A DNA stretch of 64,000 bases. Source: Hellea sp964576765 (lineage in GTDB: Bacteria; Pseudomonadota; Alphaproteobacteria; Caulobacterales; Maricaulaceae). Under the pieces are notes generated by a model. That model ran no database searches, was not told where the DNA came from, and saw only the letters and a list, made by a program, of their open reading frames with translations. The stretch's first letter is position 1; the number at the start of each line of letters is the position of its first letter. The position numbers were made by a program, and so were the translations under genes. Location: the NCBI GenBank assembly GCA_964576765.1, contig CAZNWH010000001.1:15739-79738 (forward strand). The letters run 5' to 3'. Below are positions 35,467 to 44,137 of the stretch, piece after piece.

Positions 35467-36453
35467 ATGTTTAAAACACGCATTACAGAAAAATTTGGAA
35501 TTGAAACGCCCATAATGATGGGGGGTATGACTGGCGTAGGATATGGGGAGTTGGTCGCTGCGGTTGCAAATGCGGGAGCGCTTGGTTTTATCACAGCGCA
35601 TATGTTTCCATCAGGCGAAGCGTTGAAAGAAGAAATCGCCAAAACTCGATCTCTTACCGACAAGCCGTTTGGCGTGAATATGACTTTAATGCCTTCGATC
35701 AATCCTATCCCTTATGATGAGTACCGTAAGGCAATTATCGATAGTGGTGTGAAAATTGTTGAGACTGCGGGCCGAGCGCCGACCGATCACTTGCCTGACT
35801 TTGGCGAAGCTGGTGTCACTGTCATTCATAAATGCACGAGCGTGAGGCATTCAAAATCTGCCGTCAGAAAAGGCGTCAACATGATAAGTATTGATGGGTT
35901 TGAAGCCGCTGGGCACCCGGGCGAAGATGATGTTGGTTTGGTTGTACTACTTCCTGCGACCGTTGATGCTTTGCCCGATACGCCGATTGTTGCGAGTGGC
36001 GGCATGGCGGATGGACGTAGCCTTGTTGCGGCTTTGTCGCTTGGCGCGGATGCCGTCAATATGGGCACACGTTTTTGCGCAACCCAAGAAGCAAAACTTC
36101 ATCCGAATTTAAAACAAAAAATTGTTGAAAACACCGAGCTTGATACGGTATTAGTCGGCCGTAATCTTCGAAATACAACACGGGTGGCACGCAATGCGAC
36201 ATCAGAAAAAGTTGCTGAAATTCAACGTGATTTCAGCACGACTTTCGATGATGTACGCGATCTCATGTCAGGCGCAAAGGCGCGAGACGCCGTACTGGGC
36301 AAAGGTCAAATGGATGACGGCATTTGGACATCGGGGCAAAGCCAAGCGCTGATACACGAAATTCCAACATGTAAAGAGCTCGTCAGTCAAATCATGGCTG
36401 AAGCTGAGTCTATCATTAATTCAAGACTCGCGGGAATGGTAAGAACCCATTGA
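35467..36453 (+). CDS. nitronate monooxygenase/2-nitropropane dioxygenase family protein
   Basis: A 328-residue FMN TIM barrel. IETPIMMGGMTGVGYGELVAAVANAGALGFI begins the barrel (given here only as the family start), GHPGEDDVGL lies mid-protein, and VASGGMADGRSLVAALSLGADAVNMGTRF binds FMN phosphate. Family members oxidise nitronates, but many in acyl-CoA clusters are probably reductases or oxidases of unknown substrate. The frame extends 53 codons upstream through the leuD gene; the ATG at 35467 begins the homology. Confidence 0.87.
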   Translation: MFKTRITEKFGIETPIMMGGMTGVGYGELVAAVANAGALGFITAHMFPSGEALKEEIAKTRSLTDKPFGVNMTLMPSINPIPYDEYRKAIIDSGVKIVETAGRAPTDHLPDFGEAGVTVIHKCTSVRHSKSAVRKGVNMISIDGFEAAGHPGEDDVGLVVLLPATVDALPDTPIVASGGMADGRSLVAALSLGADAVNMGTRFCATQEAKLHPNLKQKIVENTELDTVLVGRNLRNTTRVARNATSEKVAEIQRDFSTTFDDVRDLMSGAKARDAVLGKGQMDDGIWTSGQSQALIHEIPTCKELVSQIMAEAESIINSRLAGMVRTH

Positions 36454-36461
36454 AACTTAAT

Positions 36462-37232
36462 ATGAGTGCTGAGACTAACTTCGATAAGGCGATAAGACCC
36501 GACGAAAAACAGGACTTGTTGAAAAGCTCGTTTAGGACGACTGATTTGTTTGAGCTTTTGGTGGGTTCAGAGCAACCCGTCACCATAGGTGAAATATCTC
36601 AACAGTTAAATATTCCGCAATCCAGTTCTTCAAGCCTTGTTAAATCCTTAATGGAGTCAGGCTTTCTACAAAAAGATGAGGCGTCTCGTGGCTATATGCT
36701 TTCACCGCGCCTTCCTTTGTTGGGGCTCAAATATTTGGAGCGATTTCCCACTATCGGTAAGTTAAGAGATCAAGTTGCAGGACTTGCAGAAGCTGTTGAT
36801 GAAACAACGGTGTTGGCGATGCGTAATGGGCTATATTCTCAATATATCTACATAAAAAGAAAGAGCCCCCAAATTGTTGATAAGCATGTCAGCTTAGGGT
36901 CTCTCCGGCCTTTGGCGTGCTCGGCCACAGGTTGGGCCATGATGACAGTCTTATCGGAGGAGGAGATTGGGAAGGTTATTCGCGCAACCCATATAAATAT
37001 CTCGGACAAGCATTGGGAGCATAATTTGAAAATTGCTGAGAGCCACATACAGGCCGCCAGAGACAAGGGCTATGCTTTTTCTAGAGCGAGTCAATATTCC
37101 AATACTGCAGGAATCGCGAAGTTTATTCCCCAATCCGATTCTGGTTCATTTGCAATTTGCATTGCAGGTCCGGAGAAAAGACTCGTGGAAAAAGAGACTG
37201 ACATCGCAGAGGCTTTACACGCTTTGACTTAA
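36462..37232 (+). CDS. IclR family transcriptional regulator
   Basis: A 256-residue regulator. The N-terminal winged HTH spans about residues 20-85 (TIGEISQQLNIPQSSSSSLVKSL region). The C-terminal effector domain has HVSLGSLRPLACSATGWAMM and KGYAFSRASQYSNTAGIA. TTG at 36450 is an alternative start, but the ATG at 36462 is 9 bases after the upstream stop. It ends the operon and is convergent with the GPH transporter, overlapping its stop by 4 bases. It may control this operon or the entire cluster. Confidence 0.87.
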   Translation: MSAETNFDKAIRPDEKQDLLKSSFRTTDLFELLVGSEQPVTIGEISQQLNIPQSSSSSLVKSLMESGFLQKDEASRGYMLSPRLPLLGLKYLERFPTIGKLRDQVAGLAEAVDETTVLAMRNGLYSQYIYIKRKSPQIVDKHVSLGSLRPLACSATGWAMMTVLSEEEIGKVIRATHINISDKHWEHNLKIAESHIQAARDKGYAFSRASQYSNTAGIAKFIPQSDSGSFAICIAGPEKRLVEKETDIAEALHALT

Positions 37233-38587
37233 GCTTCAGGTCTTTTTGCTAATCGGGTGTTGCGCCGTTTTATGGCCGCTCTGATCCGATCCTGCCGTTT
37301 ACGAGTGAGGCGCCATCTAAAGATAACAGGAGAAATTGCGAGAAAACCTATTCCCGTCAAAAATCCATAGGTCCAGATTAAAGTCCATGTGCCCTGTGCA
37401 CCAGTGTCGAGGACTTGATATCCCATTAAGCCTGGAAGATTGGTCGCAACTAGTACACCAATCGCGACTGCGCCTTTGTTCACCATGCCCCAAAAGGCAA
37501 AGTAAATCCCGGTTCTGGTCTCACCTGTTCTGGCTTCATCAATATCAATAACATCGGCGGCCATACCATTTGCAAGCACCGTAATAGCCCCGACGGATGT
37601 CGCTTTTAGGAGGGAAAGCGCAAAGAAGATGGCTAACGATCCGCTCGCTAGAACAGGTATCGTCAAACTGATAAAGCCGCCCCAAAGAGCCGCAAAGCCA
37701 ATCGCCTGATGTTTGGAATAGCCCTTTGAAAGCCAGAGCCAAAACGGGATTGAGATAACCATAGTCATGATTTCAGAGAGTAGCAGTACGGGAAATAAAT
37801 CAGGCCTAAAAAATATATGTTCAAAGATGAGCGCCTTGAGAGCGCTGGCTCCGAATTCGGACGCGACTAAAACCAGAGAAATAAGAAGCAGGATTTTGAA
37901 CATGCCATTTCTCCAGACTTGCCGAATTTTGACAGAAACTGAAACATTCTTCTTTTCAAGGGCAGGTGTCGGCTCTCTGAGCAAGCACATCGATAACGTA
38001 AATAATAAGGGCGTGGCGATGACGGCTATAATGGCCATGATATATAGTTGATCTCCCAAGCCGCCATCTTTAGCCAGGGCGACATAGGAAGCTGCTACAA
38101 AACCCAGTAGCATGCCAATAAGACCCATGCCTTCGCGCCATCCTGCGATACTGGCCCGTTCATCGTAATAAGGAGACAGTTCAGCGCCCAAGGCTTTGAA
38201 TGGTAAGTCAACCAGAGTGAAGCCAAGATATAAAAGCGCTGACCATATAAAGACATAAGAGAGTCTCACATCATCTGGCGGAACAAAGAGCATCCATACA
38301 GCCAGACACATCAGCGGGAGACCGACAAGGATGACGGGCTTTCTTCGGCCAATGGGCGTTCTCAGTCGATCAGAAATCCAGCCAATCAACGGATCTGTGA
38401 ATGCGTCCGTAACCCGCGTCAGGGCAATCATTAAGCCTATAGCGGCAAGATTAAGACCGCGTTCCGTTTCATAAAATCCGGGAATAAAAGCGATGACTGG
38501 GAGCGTTGCGATGGAATAGCCGAGATATGGTAGGCCATAGACCATACGCTGCCAAGCTTTTAGCGCTGTATTGGGTTTACGGTTCAT
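37229..38587 (-). CDS. GPH-family (MelB-type) MFS transporter
   Basis: A 452-residue membrane protein with about 12 hydrophobic segments. The glycoside-pentoside-hexuronide:cation symporter signature is clear: RVTDAFTDPLIGWISDRLRTPIGRRKP. IDEARTGETRTGIYFAFWGMVNKGA is typical of the C-terminal half. The frame is open to 38638; the ATG at 38587 is preferred because the first helix follows soon after. It could import sugars, but GPH relatives in steroid and terpenoid clusters suggest other organic substrates. It is the last gene before the plasmid-like island. Confidence 0.86.
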   Translation of the reverse strand: MNRKPNTALKAWQRMVYGLPYLGYSIATLPVIAFIPGFYETERGLNLAAIGLMIALTRVTDAFTDPLIGWISDRLRTPIGRRKPVILVGLPLMCLAVWMLFVPPDDVRLSYVFIWSALLYLGFTLVDLPFKALGAELSPYYDERASIAGWREGMGLIGMLLGFVAASYVALAKDGGLGDQLYIMAIIAVIATPLLFTLSMCLLREPTPALEKKNVSVSVKIRQVWRNGMFKILLLISLVLVASEFGASALKALIFEHIFFRPDLFPVLLLSEIMTMVISIPFWLWLSKGYSKHQAIGFAALWGGFISLTIPVLASGSLAIFFALSLLKATSVGAITVLANGMAADVIDIDEARTGETRTGIYFAFWGMVNKGAVAIGVLVATNLPGLMGYQVLDTGAQGTWTLIWTYGFLTGIGFLAISPVIFRWRLTRKRQDRIRAAIKRRNTRLAKRPEA

Positions 38588-39314
38588 ATCGCCCGACCTG
38601 TTTAATGCGGTAATGGCAATTCTTGGAGGCCGACTCACGCTGTTGAATGTCCAGCGTGGCTTGTGGAAACTCAGATAGCATTACCCCGGTATTAATCGAC
38701 GTCACTTTCGCGAAATGTCATGAATATTCCATCATCCAGTTTCCCCTTATTACGTTTCGTTTATCTTGTTTTTGGATTTCACGAACGCATCTTATGCTTA
38801 TCATTAGGACCTAAGTCAGTCTATGAATTTAATTTGATGGTAGGCCTAATGTTCGCGTCTTTTTATTGGTTTATTGATCCATGTTCACTTGTTAATTCTT
38901 CATTGGTAGGGCGCATTCCGAAGCACGGCTTCGGAACCGGGCTCTCGTAAACGGAACCCGCGTTCCGCGGTTTCCGCCCGCCGGGCTTTGATCCCTTTCG
39001 CTCCTCGCTTTCGCTGCGGCGGTAAGCGTCGCGCTGCGCGCGCCGGCATTGATGTTGGTTCCCATCCTCGGGGGACGGGGGAGAGCGGTCGGCCAGTCTG
39101 CCGAAGGGCAGCCCGGCCGCAAGCGCTTTGGTGCTAAGTCGTTTTAATATCATAATTGCCGTCCTACCAAACCGCTTGCGCCCGGTCTTCATGACCCTTC
39201 GCCTGTCTGGCCTCCTTGCCGCTCCCCCCCGCCCCCCTGCGGGGGGAACGTGCTCGCGTCTAATTGCTTGGGCGCTGTGCGCCCAATTCTTGGGGCGGCA
39301 TTGGAGACAAACCG
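38588..39314. other. 727-base gene-free boundary with GC-rich hairpin cluster
   Basis: The left part (to about 38900) is AT-rich and shows nothing clear. From about 38910 the base composition becomes GC-rich. Inverted repeats follow: TTCCGAAGC/GCTTCGGAA (38916-38936, 3-base loop), CGGAAC/GTTCCG (38952-38967), CCCCCC/GGGGGG (39232-39246) and TTGGGCGC/GCGCCCAA (39268-39286, 3-base loop). The last lies 29 bases before the ardA start. ORFs in this stretch lack protein-like character. The change of composition probably marks the left side of the plasmid-derived island. Confidence 0.6.
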
Positions 39315-39899
39315 ATGACCGAGCACCTAGCCGCAAGTTCTGAATTTATTCCCTTTGGCTATCTGCCAAATTTTCACACCCCCAACCTGTCCACCATCAG
39401 AATCTACGTGGCCTGTCTGGCGGCTTACAATAATGGCTACCTTCACGGACGCTGGATAGACGCCACGCTAGGCGAGTCCCACATTTGGGATGAAACCCGC
39501 GCCATGCTGGCCGCCTCGCCAATTGAAGAGGCCGAGGAATGGGCCATCCATGATTATGAAGGTTTTGAAGGTGCGCCCTTATCCGAGTGGCAGTCTTTTG
39601 AAACCGTGGCCGATATGGCCGAATTTATCGAAGAGCACGAGGCGTTAGGCGGCAAGTTGATTGAGCATTACGGCGGTGACCTAGGGGACGCCAAGACAGC
39701 CCTTGAACATTACCACGGCGAATATGAGTCCCTAGAGGATTACGCTAGGCAACATGTTGAGGATTGCGGCCCACAAATACACGACAGCCTTGCGGCCTAT
39801 ATCGACTATAAAAGCATGGCCCGTGATTGGGAAATGTCAGGCGACATATTTACCATCGAAACCGCTTTCGATGAAGTCCACATTTTCGGGGCGTGGTAA
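39315..39899 (+). CDS. ardA: antirestriction protein ArdA
   Basis: A 194-residue acidic protein of the ArdA family, which mimics B-form DNA and blocks type I restriction enzymes during conjugative entry. STIRIYVACLAAYNNGYLHG is the N-terminal family motif. The central EEWAIHDYEGFEG and the following acid-rich helices are the DNA-mimic part, and VHIFGAW ends the protein. An ATG-less extension runs to 39264; the ATG at 39315 has GGAG 8 bases upstream. It is followed by three overlapping small genes and parB, so the set is probably one transcript. Confidence 0.9.
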   Translation: MTEHLAASSEFIPFGYLPNFHTPNLSTIRIYVACLAAYNNGYLHGRWIDATLGESHIWDETRAMLAASPIEEAEEWAIHDYEGFEGAPLSEWQSFETVADMAEFIEEHEALGGKLIEHYGGDLGDAKTALEHYHGEYESLEDYARQHVEDCGPQIHDSLAAYIDYKSMARDWEMSGDIFTIETAFDEVHIFGAW

Positions 39900-40099
39900 T
39901 GTCCCGCTATCAGGTCAGACCCCGAGAAGATGGACGCGGCCCCTATCGTTGGTGTCATGTTGTCAGAGCGCGAAACGGAAAAGGACTCCGTCAGGGCAAT
40001 ATTTATCGAACGCTTGGCGATGACCTGAACGTCAATGAAGTCAGCCGCCTCATCGGGCTTTGCGACAAAGCGGGTTTTGAGTTGCGGAGGGTGGCATGA
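39899..40099 (+). CDS. small hypothetical protein
   Basis: A 66-residue basic protein of no family that I recognise. Its ATG overlaps the ardA stop (TAATG), and its stop overlaps the next gene's ATG (ATGA). This spacing makes translational coupling probable and supports a real gene. An in-frame GTG at 39893 is a less likely start. It contains YRWCHVVRARNGKGLRQGN and a hydrophilic C-terminal half. Position beside ardA suggests a role in plasmid establishment, but nothing shows this directly. Confidence 0.65.
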   Translation: MSRYQVRPREDGRGPYRWCHVVRARNGKGLRQGNIYRTLGDDLNVNEVSRLIGLCDKAGFELRRVA

Positions 40100-40566
40100 C
40101 CTTCACGCAAAAATTTGATAGCTATGTCTGCCTTGGCGATAGCATTTCCTGCGAGGTCGGAGCCTATACTGTCACGGCCCGTATTACCCATGACGACACA
40201 CCCGACGCGCCCGATGAACGTCAAGACGGATTTTGGCCGAGCCTGTATAAAGATGATGCGGGATTTATTGGCGCGGGAAACGGGTGGCGGGAACGTTATG
40301 AGCGTCAACAGGCCAAGGCCGAAGCCATCATGGCTGCTTGGAAAAATGACGAGTGGTTTTATTGCGGCGTCATATTGTCAGTCAAAATTGAATCCCATGA
40401 ACTTACCGACCACGCCGCAAGCCTGTGGGGGATTGAGGCAAATTATCCCGATAGCCAAAATGACTATCTGACCGAGGTCGCGAACGATTTGCTTGGCGAT
40501 GCCATTGAAGCGGCTAACGCGGAACAGGCGCGGCAATTGAAAATTCTATCGCGAGTTAATCCATGA
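40096..40566 (+). CDS. hypothetical acidic protein in ardA-parB operon
   Basis: A 156-residue protein, not recognised. It is rich in Asp and Glu (for example DDTPDAPDERQD and a C-terminal helix with DYLTEVANDLLGDAIEAA). It overlaps its neighbours by 4 bases at both ends (ATGA), so it is coupled to both. The charge and the position after a DNA-mimic gene allow an anti-defence or DNA-mimic role; this is inference only. No membrane segment or signal peptide is present. Confidence 0.7.
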   Translation: MTFTQKFDSYVCLGDSISCEVGAYTVTARITHDDTPDAPDERQDGFWPSLYKDDAGFIGAGNGWRERYERQQAKAEAIMAAWKNDEWFYCGVILSVKIESHELTDHAASLWGIEANYPDSQNDYLTEVANDLLGDAIEAANAEQARQLKILSRVNP

Positions 40567-40811
40567 CCCGCAATTCTGAAATCACCGACGTCGGCGAACA
40601 GACCCTGATTGATGAGGTTCGTCCCGTGACACTTGGTGAAAAACTGACCGCCCGAACAACGCATCCCCATTCGTTTTTGGCGGTTCCGAAAAAGAACCCG
40701 AATGCCATCCAGAAATCTTGCGATATTGGCCTTTTTGATGAGGTAGGCCGTGCGCAGATTGACCTTTGTGACCTCATCGCAAAATTGGAGACTTCCAAAT
40801 GCCAAAAGTAA
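40563..40811 (+). CDS. small hypothetical protein upstream of parB
   Basis: An 82-residue hydrophilic protein, not recognised. It starts in an ATGA overlap with the preceding gene and its last 13 bases overlap parB. The GGAG used by parB lies inside its 3' end. The middle part PHSFLAVPKKNPNAIQK is basic and the C-terminus DEVGRAQIDLCDLIAKLE is probably helical. Gene order suggests function with ParB or plasmid maintenance. Confidence 0.65.
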   Translation: MTRNSEITDVGEQTLIDEVRPVTLGEKLTARTTHPHSFLAVPKKNPNAIQKSCDIGLFDEVGRAQIDLCDLIAKLETSKCQK

Positions 40812-42625
40812 AAAATAAAGTAGTGAAAACCAGAAAGCGGATTCAGACACAGATAGCGCCCAAACCAATCGCAAGTGCGGTAAAAATGCTTCCCGTTGCC
40901 GATATGCATGTGAGTAAACTCAATATGCGGCACAGCAAGAAAGCCCCCAATATTGACGATATTTATCCAAGCATTTTAGCGGCAGGTGTCAATCAGTCCC
41001 TGCTTGTGCGCAAAGAGGGCAAAGGGTGGGGCGTGATTGCGGGACGCCGCCGACTATTTGCGCTAAAAAAGAAAGCGAACGAGACGGGCACACCCCAAAA
41101 AGCACCTTGCGTGATTATGGAAAGCGGCAATGTTAAAGCGGCCCGTGAGGCGTCCTTGCTTGAGAATGTGGCGCGGGTTCCCGCAACACAGCTTGAACAA
41201 TTTGCGGCTTATAAGGCTCTTGCAGATGCGGGCAAAGATGCCGCCGAGATCGGAATTGTCTTTGCCATCCCCGAAAAATCGGTGAAACGGGTCTTAGCCC
41301 TCGCTAATCTGCTCCCTGAAATCCTGTCCCTTTATGAAGCCGAGAAAATCAGAACGGGAACGGTTCAAGCCCTGACAATGGCCACCACCGAGCAACAGGG
41401 AAAATGGCTCGAGCTTTATCATAGTGATGATTACGCGCCGACAGATTATCACTTGAAAAACTGGCTCACAGGCGATGCGCAGATTGAAACCAAAGATGCG
41501 CTTTTTGATATGGCTGATTTTGACGGGGCTATCATCACAGACCTATTTGGCGATACCGAGTATTTTGCAGACCCCGACCAATTCTGGCCGCTCCAAAATA
41601 CGGCGATTGCCGAGGCCGTGTCCGAATGGAAAGAACAGGGCTGGACTGATGTTATCGTGCTTGAACGCGGTTCGCGCTTTGACCGTTACGAGCACGGTAA
41701 GCGAGAGCGCGAAAATGGCGGTAAGATATATATCGAGGTTGGCCATGACGGAACGGTTACGCCTTATATTGGCTATCTGCCAAAGTCCGACATCAAGAAG
41801 ATTGATAACATTCTTGGCCTGAATACGGACGGCAAACCCAAGGCCAAATCTTCAAAACCTGAAATGTCAGGCCCTATGGGACAATATATTGCTTTGCATC
41901 GTCACTCTGCCATTCGTTCCGAATTGCTTGGCCATCCAAAGGTCGCGCTTCGATTGACTGTTGCCCATATGTTTGCAGGGTCACATCTGTGGAGCGTAGC
42001 ACCGCAACCGACCAAATCCCGAAAGGAGTCGACAACCGAATCTATTGCGGCAAGTAAAGGTGCTGATATTTTTGAAACCGAGCGCAAGGCGGTTTATGAG
42101 TTATTGGGGATAACACCTTTTGACCACCCCTACAGCCCGTCCAAGCATTTAGCGGAGCAATCTATCCCGCAGATATTTGCACGGCTTTTGGAACTTGACG
42201 ATGCCGTAGTGATGCGGGCGATGACTTTGGCAATGTGCGAAAGTCTGACCCTAGATGCCGATGTTATCGAGGCAATTACCTATGCCGTCCCTGTGGACAT
42301 GAGCAGCCTATGGGAACCCGATGATGCTTTCTTTGAAATCCTGCGCGATAAAGCCGTTATCAATGCAATGGTCAAAGACATTGCGGGTAAGTCTGTTGCG
42401 GACGGAGCTTTGACCGAGACGGGCAAAAAACAAAAAGACATCATCCGCAACCGCATGGCGGGGCACGGGGTTAAAGAGGCTCGTCCCGATTGGCGTCCAA
42501 AGTGGATGCAGATACCTGCGACCCCTTATCTTGATAAAGACACATGCCCACCCGCAAAGGCAGACGCCGCCGTATCGAAAGTGATGATGGCGAACCAGAA
42601 AAAGGATGCGGATATTGCCGCCTAA
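40799..42625 (+). CDS. parB: ParB/RepB/Spo0J-type protein, plasmid form
   Basis: A 608-residue protein. The N-terminal ParB/sulfiredoxin-like nuclease domain (about residues 30-110) has VSKLNMRHSKKAPNIDDIY and GVIAGRRRLFALKK, followed by EASLLENVARVPATQLEQF. An HTH region (AAEIGIVFAIPEKSVKRVLALANLLPEI) follows. The remaining 350 residues are typical of long plasmid ParB-like proteins. It would bind centromere-like sites or regulate plasmid genes. No ParA gene lies next to it. GGAG at 8 bases upstream sets the ATG. A strong terminator follows at 42674. Confidence 0.88.
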   Translation: MPKVKNKVVKTRKRIQTQIAPKPIASAVKMLPVADMHVSKLNMRHSKKAPNIDDIYPSILAAGVNQSLLVRKEGKGWGVIAGRRRLFALKKKANETGTPQKAPCVIMESGNVKAAREASLLENVARVPATQLEQFAAYKALADAGKDAAEIGIVFAIPEKSVKRVLALANLLPEILSLYEAEKIRTGTVQALTMATTEQQGKWLELYHSDDYAPTDYHLKNWLTGDAQIETKDALFDMADFDGAIITDLFGDTEYFADPDQFWPLQNTAIAEAVSEWKEQGWTDVIVLERGSRFDRYEHGKRERENGGKIYIEVGHDGTVTPYIGYLPKSDIKKIDNILGLNTDGKPKAKSSKPEMSGPMGQYIALHRHSAIRSELLGHPKVALRLTVAHMFAGSHLWSVAPQPTKSRKESTTESIAASKGADIFETERKAVYELLGITPFDHPYSPSKHLAEQSIPQIFARLLELDDAVVMRAMTLAMCESLTLDADVIEAITYAVPVDMSSLWEPDDAFFEILRDKAVINAMVKDIAGKSVADGALTETGKKQKDIIRNRMAGHGVKEARPDWRPKWMQIPATPYLDKDTCPPAKADAAVSKVMMANQKKDADIAA

Positions 42626-42673
42626 AGCCTAATGCGCTTGGCGCAATAGTCTCCAAACTTGCCAAGTGTAAGG

Positions 42674-42705
42674 GTCGCCGTGCTTCTGGCGCGGCGGCTT
42701 TTTTA
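42674..42705 (+). terminator. intrinsic terminator of the ardA-parB operon
   Basis: CGCCGTGC (42676-42683) pairs with GCGCGGCG (42689-42696) with one G-U pair and a 5-base loop. The stem can extend two pairs outward, and T6 follows at 42699-42704. It also overlaps the stop of the convergent gene at 42703. Confidence 0.85.
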
Positions 42706-42993
42706 TTGAGACGAGTTCCGTTTTTTGATGGCGTCGTTAATCATGCCGACGCCCGTTTCAAAATGTTCAAGAATATCTTCAAGTTCCGTTTCAGTTTCTT
42801 CATCTGGTTGAGTAACGATACTGGTGGCTAAAATTCGCAGGAGTTCTTGAACTGAAATGGGGTCGAGTTCGATTTCAGGATCAAGTTCTTGAGGCTCAAA
42901 ACTACCGTCTTGAATCACGGTTTCAAGCGCGAGATTGCCATTAGGCAACAGCATTAAATGTATTTTTTTCGTGTAGCCGCGTGGGTCTGCCAT
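42703..42993 (-). CDS. small hypothetical acidic protein
   Basis: A 96-residue protein of unknown family. The N-terminal part (GYTKKIHLMLLPNGNLALETVIQ) resembles a beta-rich segment. An acidic part follows (FEPQELDPEIELD), then helices with DEETETELEDILEH. AAAGGG about 10 bases before the ATG at 42993 supports that start over the longer frame to 43068. It is convergent with parB. Function cannot be proposed. Confidence 0.6.
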   Translation of the reverse strand: MADPRGYTKKIHLMLLPNGNLALETVIQDGSFEPQELDPEIELDPISVQELLRILATSIVTQPDEETETELEDILEHFETGVGMINDAIKKRNSSQ

Positions 42994-43458
42994 ACGAATT
43001 ATCCCTTTCAGGTAATGTTGGCCGTAAAGTGATAAACCTTGATTTTCAAAAAATAGCAAGAGCGCCAAATCTTAGGCTCTGGCATTGGCAGAGGTTTGAT
43101 TGTCCAATTTACCCAATTACATATGGCTTTCAGACAGGTTGTTACCTCTAAAATAATTTTGAAATAATGCTTGTTTACGTCCCTTATCGTCCTGGTTTCA
43201 ATCACATCATCCGAAAGCCGGATGCTGCTAAGATAGAGAACCGTAGGACTCTATGCGCGCCGTTTGGGCCAGAGCCTTGGACATTAAACACGCCATCCGG
43301 CCAGAGCCGAATGTGCATTGCTGTCCTAAGACGCGCCCTCGACAGGCCGTCTACGGTTTTCAAAGGGGCTTAGCAGTCCCCACGTTTTGATTTTGCAAAA
43401 CGCAAATAAGAGATAGGGCAGTTTGATAGGCCGCGCAACAAATCTTGGCCTTAATAAA
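42994..43458. other. 465-base stretch without a convincing gene
   Basis: ORFs here are short and mutually overlapping. A 45-codon ORF (43253-43390) has TAGGA before its ATG but matches nothing I know. GTTTTG/CAAAAC near 43384-43401 is a short inverted repeat. The promoter of the gene at 42993 should lie at the left end. Confidence 0.4.
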
Positions 43459-43484
43459 CCCGCCCAATATCTCTATCAGGCGGG
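43459..43484. terminator. hairpin terminator after the decayed DUF736 copy
   Basis: CCCGCC (43459-43464) pairs with GGCGGG (43479-43484); T5 follows on the plus strand and TTTATT on the minus strand. It is the inverted counterpart of the terminator at 44485, so the duplication includes the terminator. Confidence 0.7.
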
Positions 43485-43505
43485 CCTTTTTGAAGCGGGT
43501 TTCGC

Positions 43506-43835
43506 TTAGGGGCGGGGGTTCCAGACCATAGCGAATTTCTTCTCTTTTGTGTCTTTGACACGGCCCAGATTGGCATAGACCTTACGGTCAGAAATATTGG
43601 GGTGTTCAAAGGTCGAGGCAAATATAAGGTTTCCCGGAAGTTTCGCCCGCGCGGTTCCAGCCCGCGCCGACTTCCGCCAGACGTACGCCGAAGAAACGAA
43701 GTCAGGCTCCTGTGCCTTCATTAGTTTCGGAACACATTGGTGAGAACTCTTAAGGCGATCACTAACGCCCATCGCTAACATACCTTCGAAATTTCCGTTG
43801 TCAGTTCGCGTAATATATCCAATCACATTGGTCAT
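43506..43835 (-). pseudogene. DUF736 protein, decayed copy with compensating frameshifts
   Basis: The minus-strand ORF of 109 codons is an inverted copy of the DUF736 gene at 44138. Both ends match closely (DNGNFEGMLAMGV and FEHPNISDRKVYANLGRV). After QEPDF one base has been lost, and near FAST-FEHPN one base has been gained, so about 28 residues between are read in the wrong frame. Further insertions totalling three bases alter the preceding stretch. No Shine-Dalgarno precedes its ATG, unlike the intact copy. The open frame survives, but the protein core is scrambled. Confidence 0.8.
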
Positions 43836-44137
43836 CGGGTTTTAATCGTCGGTTCCATTCGTTTGTCACATCCGGGCCAATTCCCTGCTACCCACCCTTA
43901 AATGAGCAGACAGATAAAAACCCTCCAACCCGTCAGGCCAACTATTTTCCTAGGCCGCAGAGCGACCTTATCGCGAAACAAAATAGTTTTCCTTCACAGG
44001 TGCAAACGCTAATGGCGTTTGGCCTCCTTTATTTTTTGATTTTTATGGAAGGCGTTCTGGGCTTTTCTCTGCCCGCTTTCATTTGGGTGTCAGCAAGGGG
44101 ATTGGCCCCGACGCGACAAACAAATGGAGACTGAACC
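43836..44137. other. 302-base spacer between inverted DUF736 copies
   Basis: AACTATTTT (43940-43948) and AAAATAGTT (43980-43988) form an exact 9-bp inverted repeat with a 31-base spacer. CAAACGC/GCGTTTG (44003-44021) form a hairpin with a 5-base loop, followed by a T-rich stretch. The promoter of the intact DUF736 gene must lie in the right part. The repeats may be binding sites or part of a transfer or maintenance locus. No ORF is convincing. Confidence 0.45.

Noticed and set aside
43167..43390. Two short overlapping ORFs (68 and 45 codons) in the gap left of the DUF736 copies
   Set aside because: They overlap in different frames and match nothing known. Only the shorter one has a possible TAGGA ribosome-binding site, which is not enough to call a gene.
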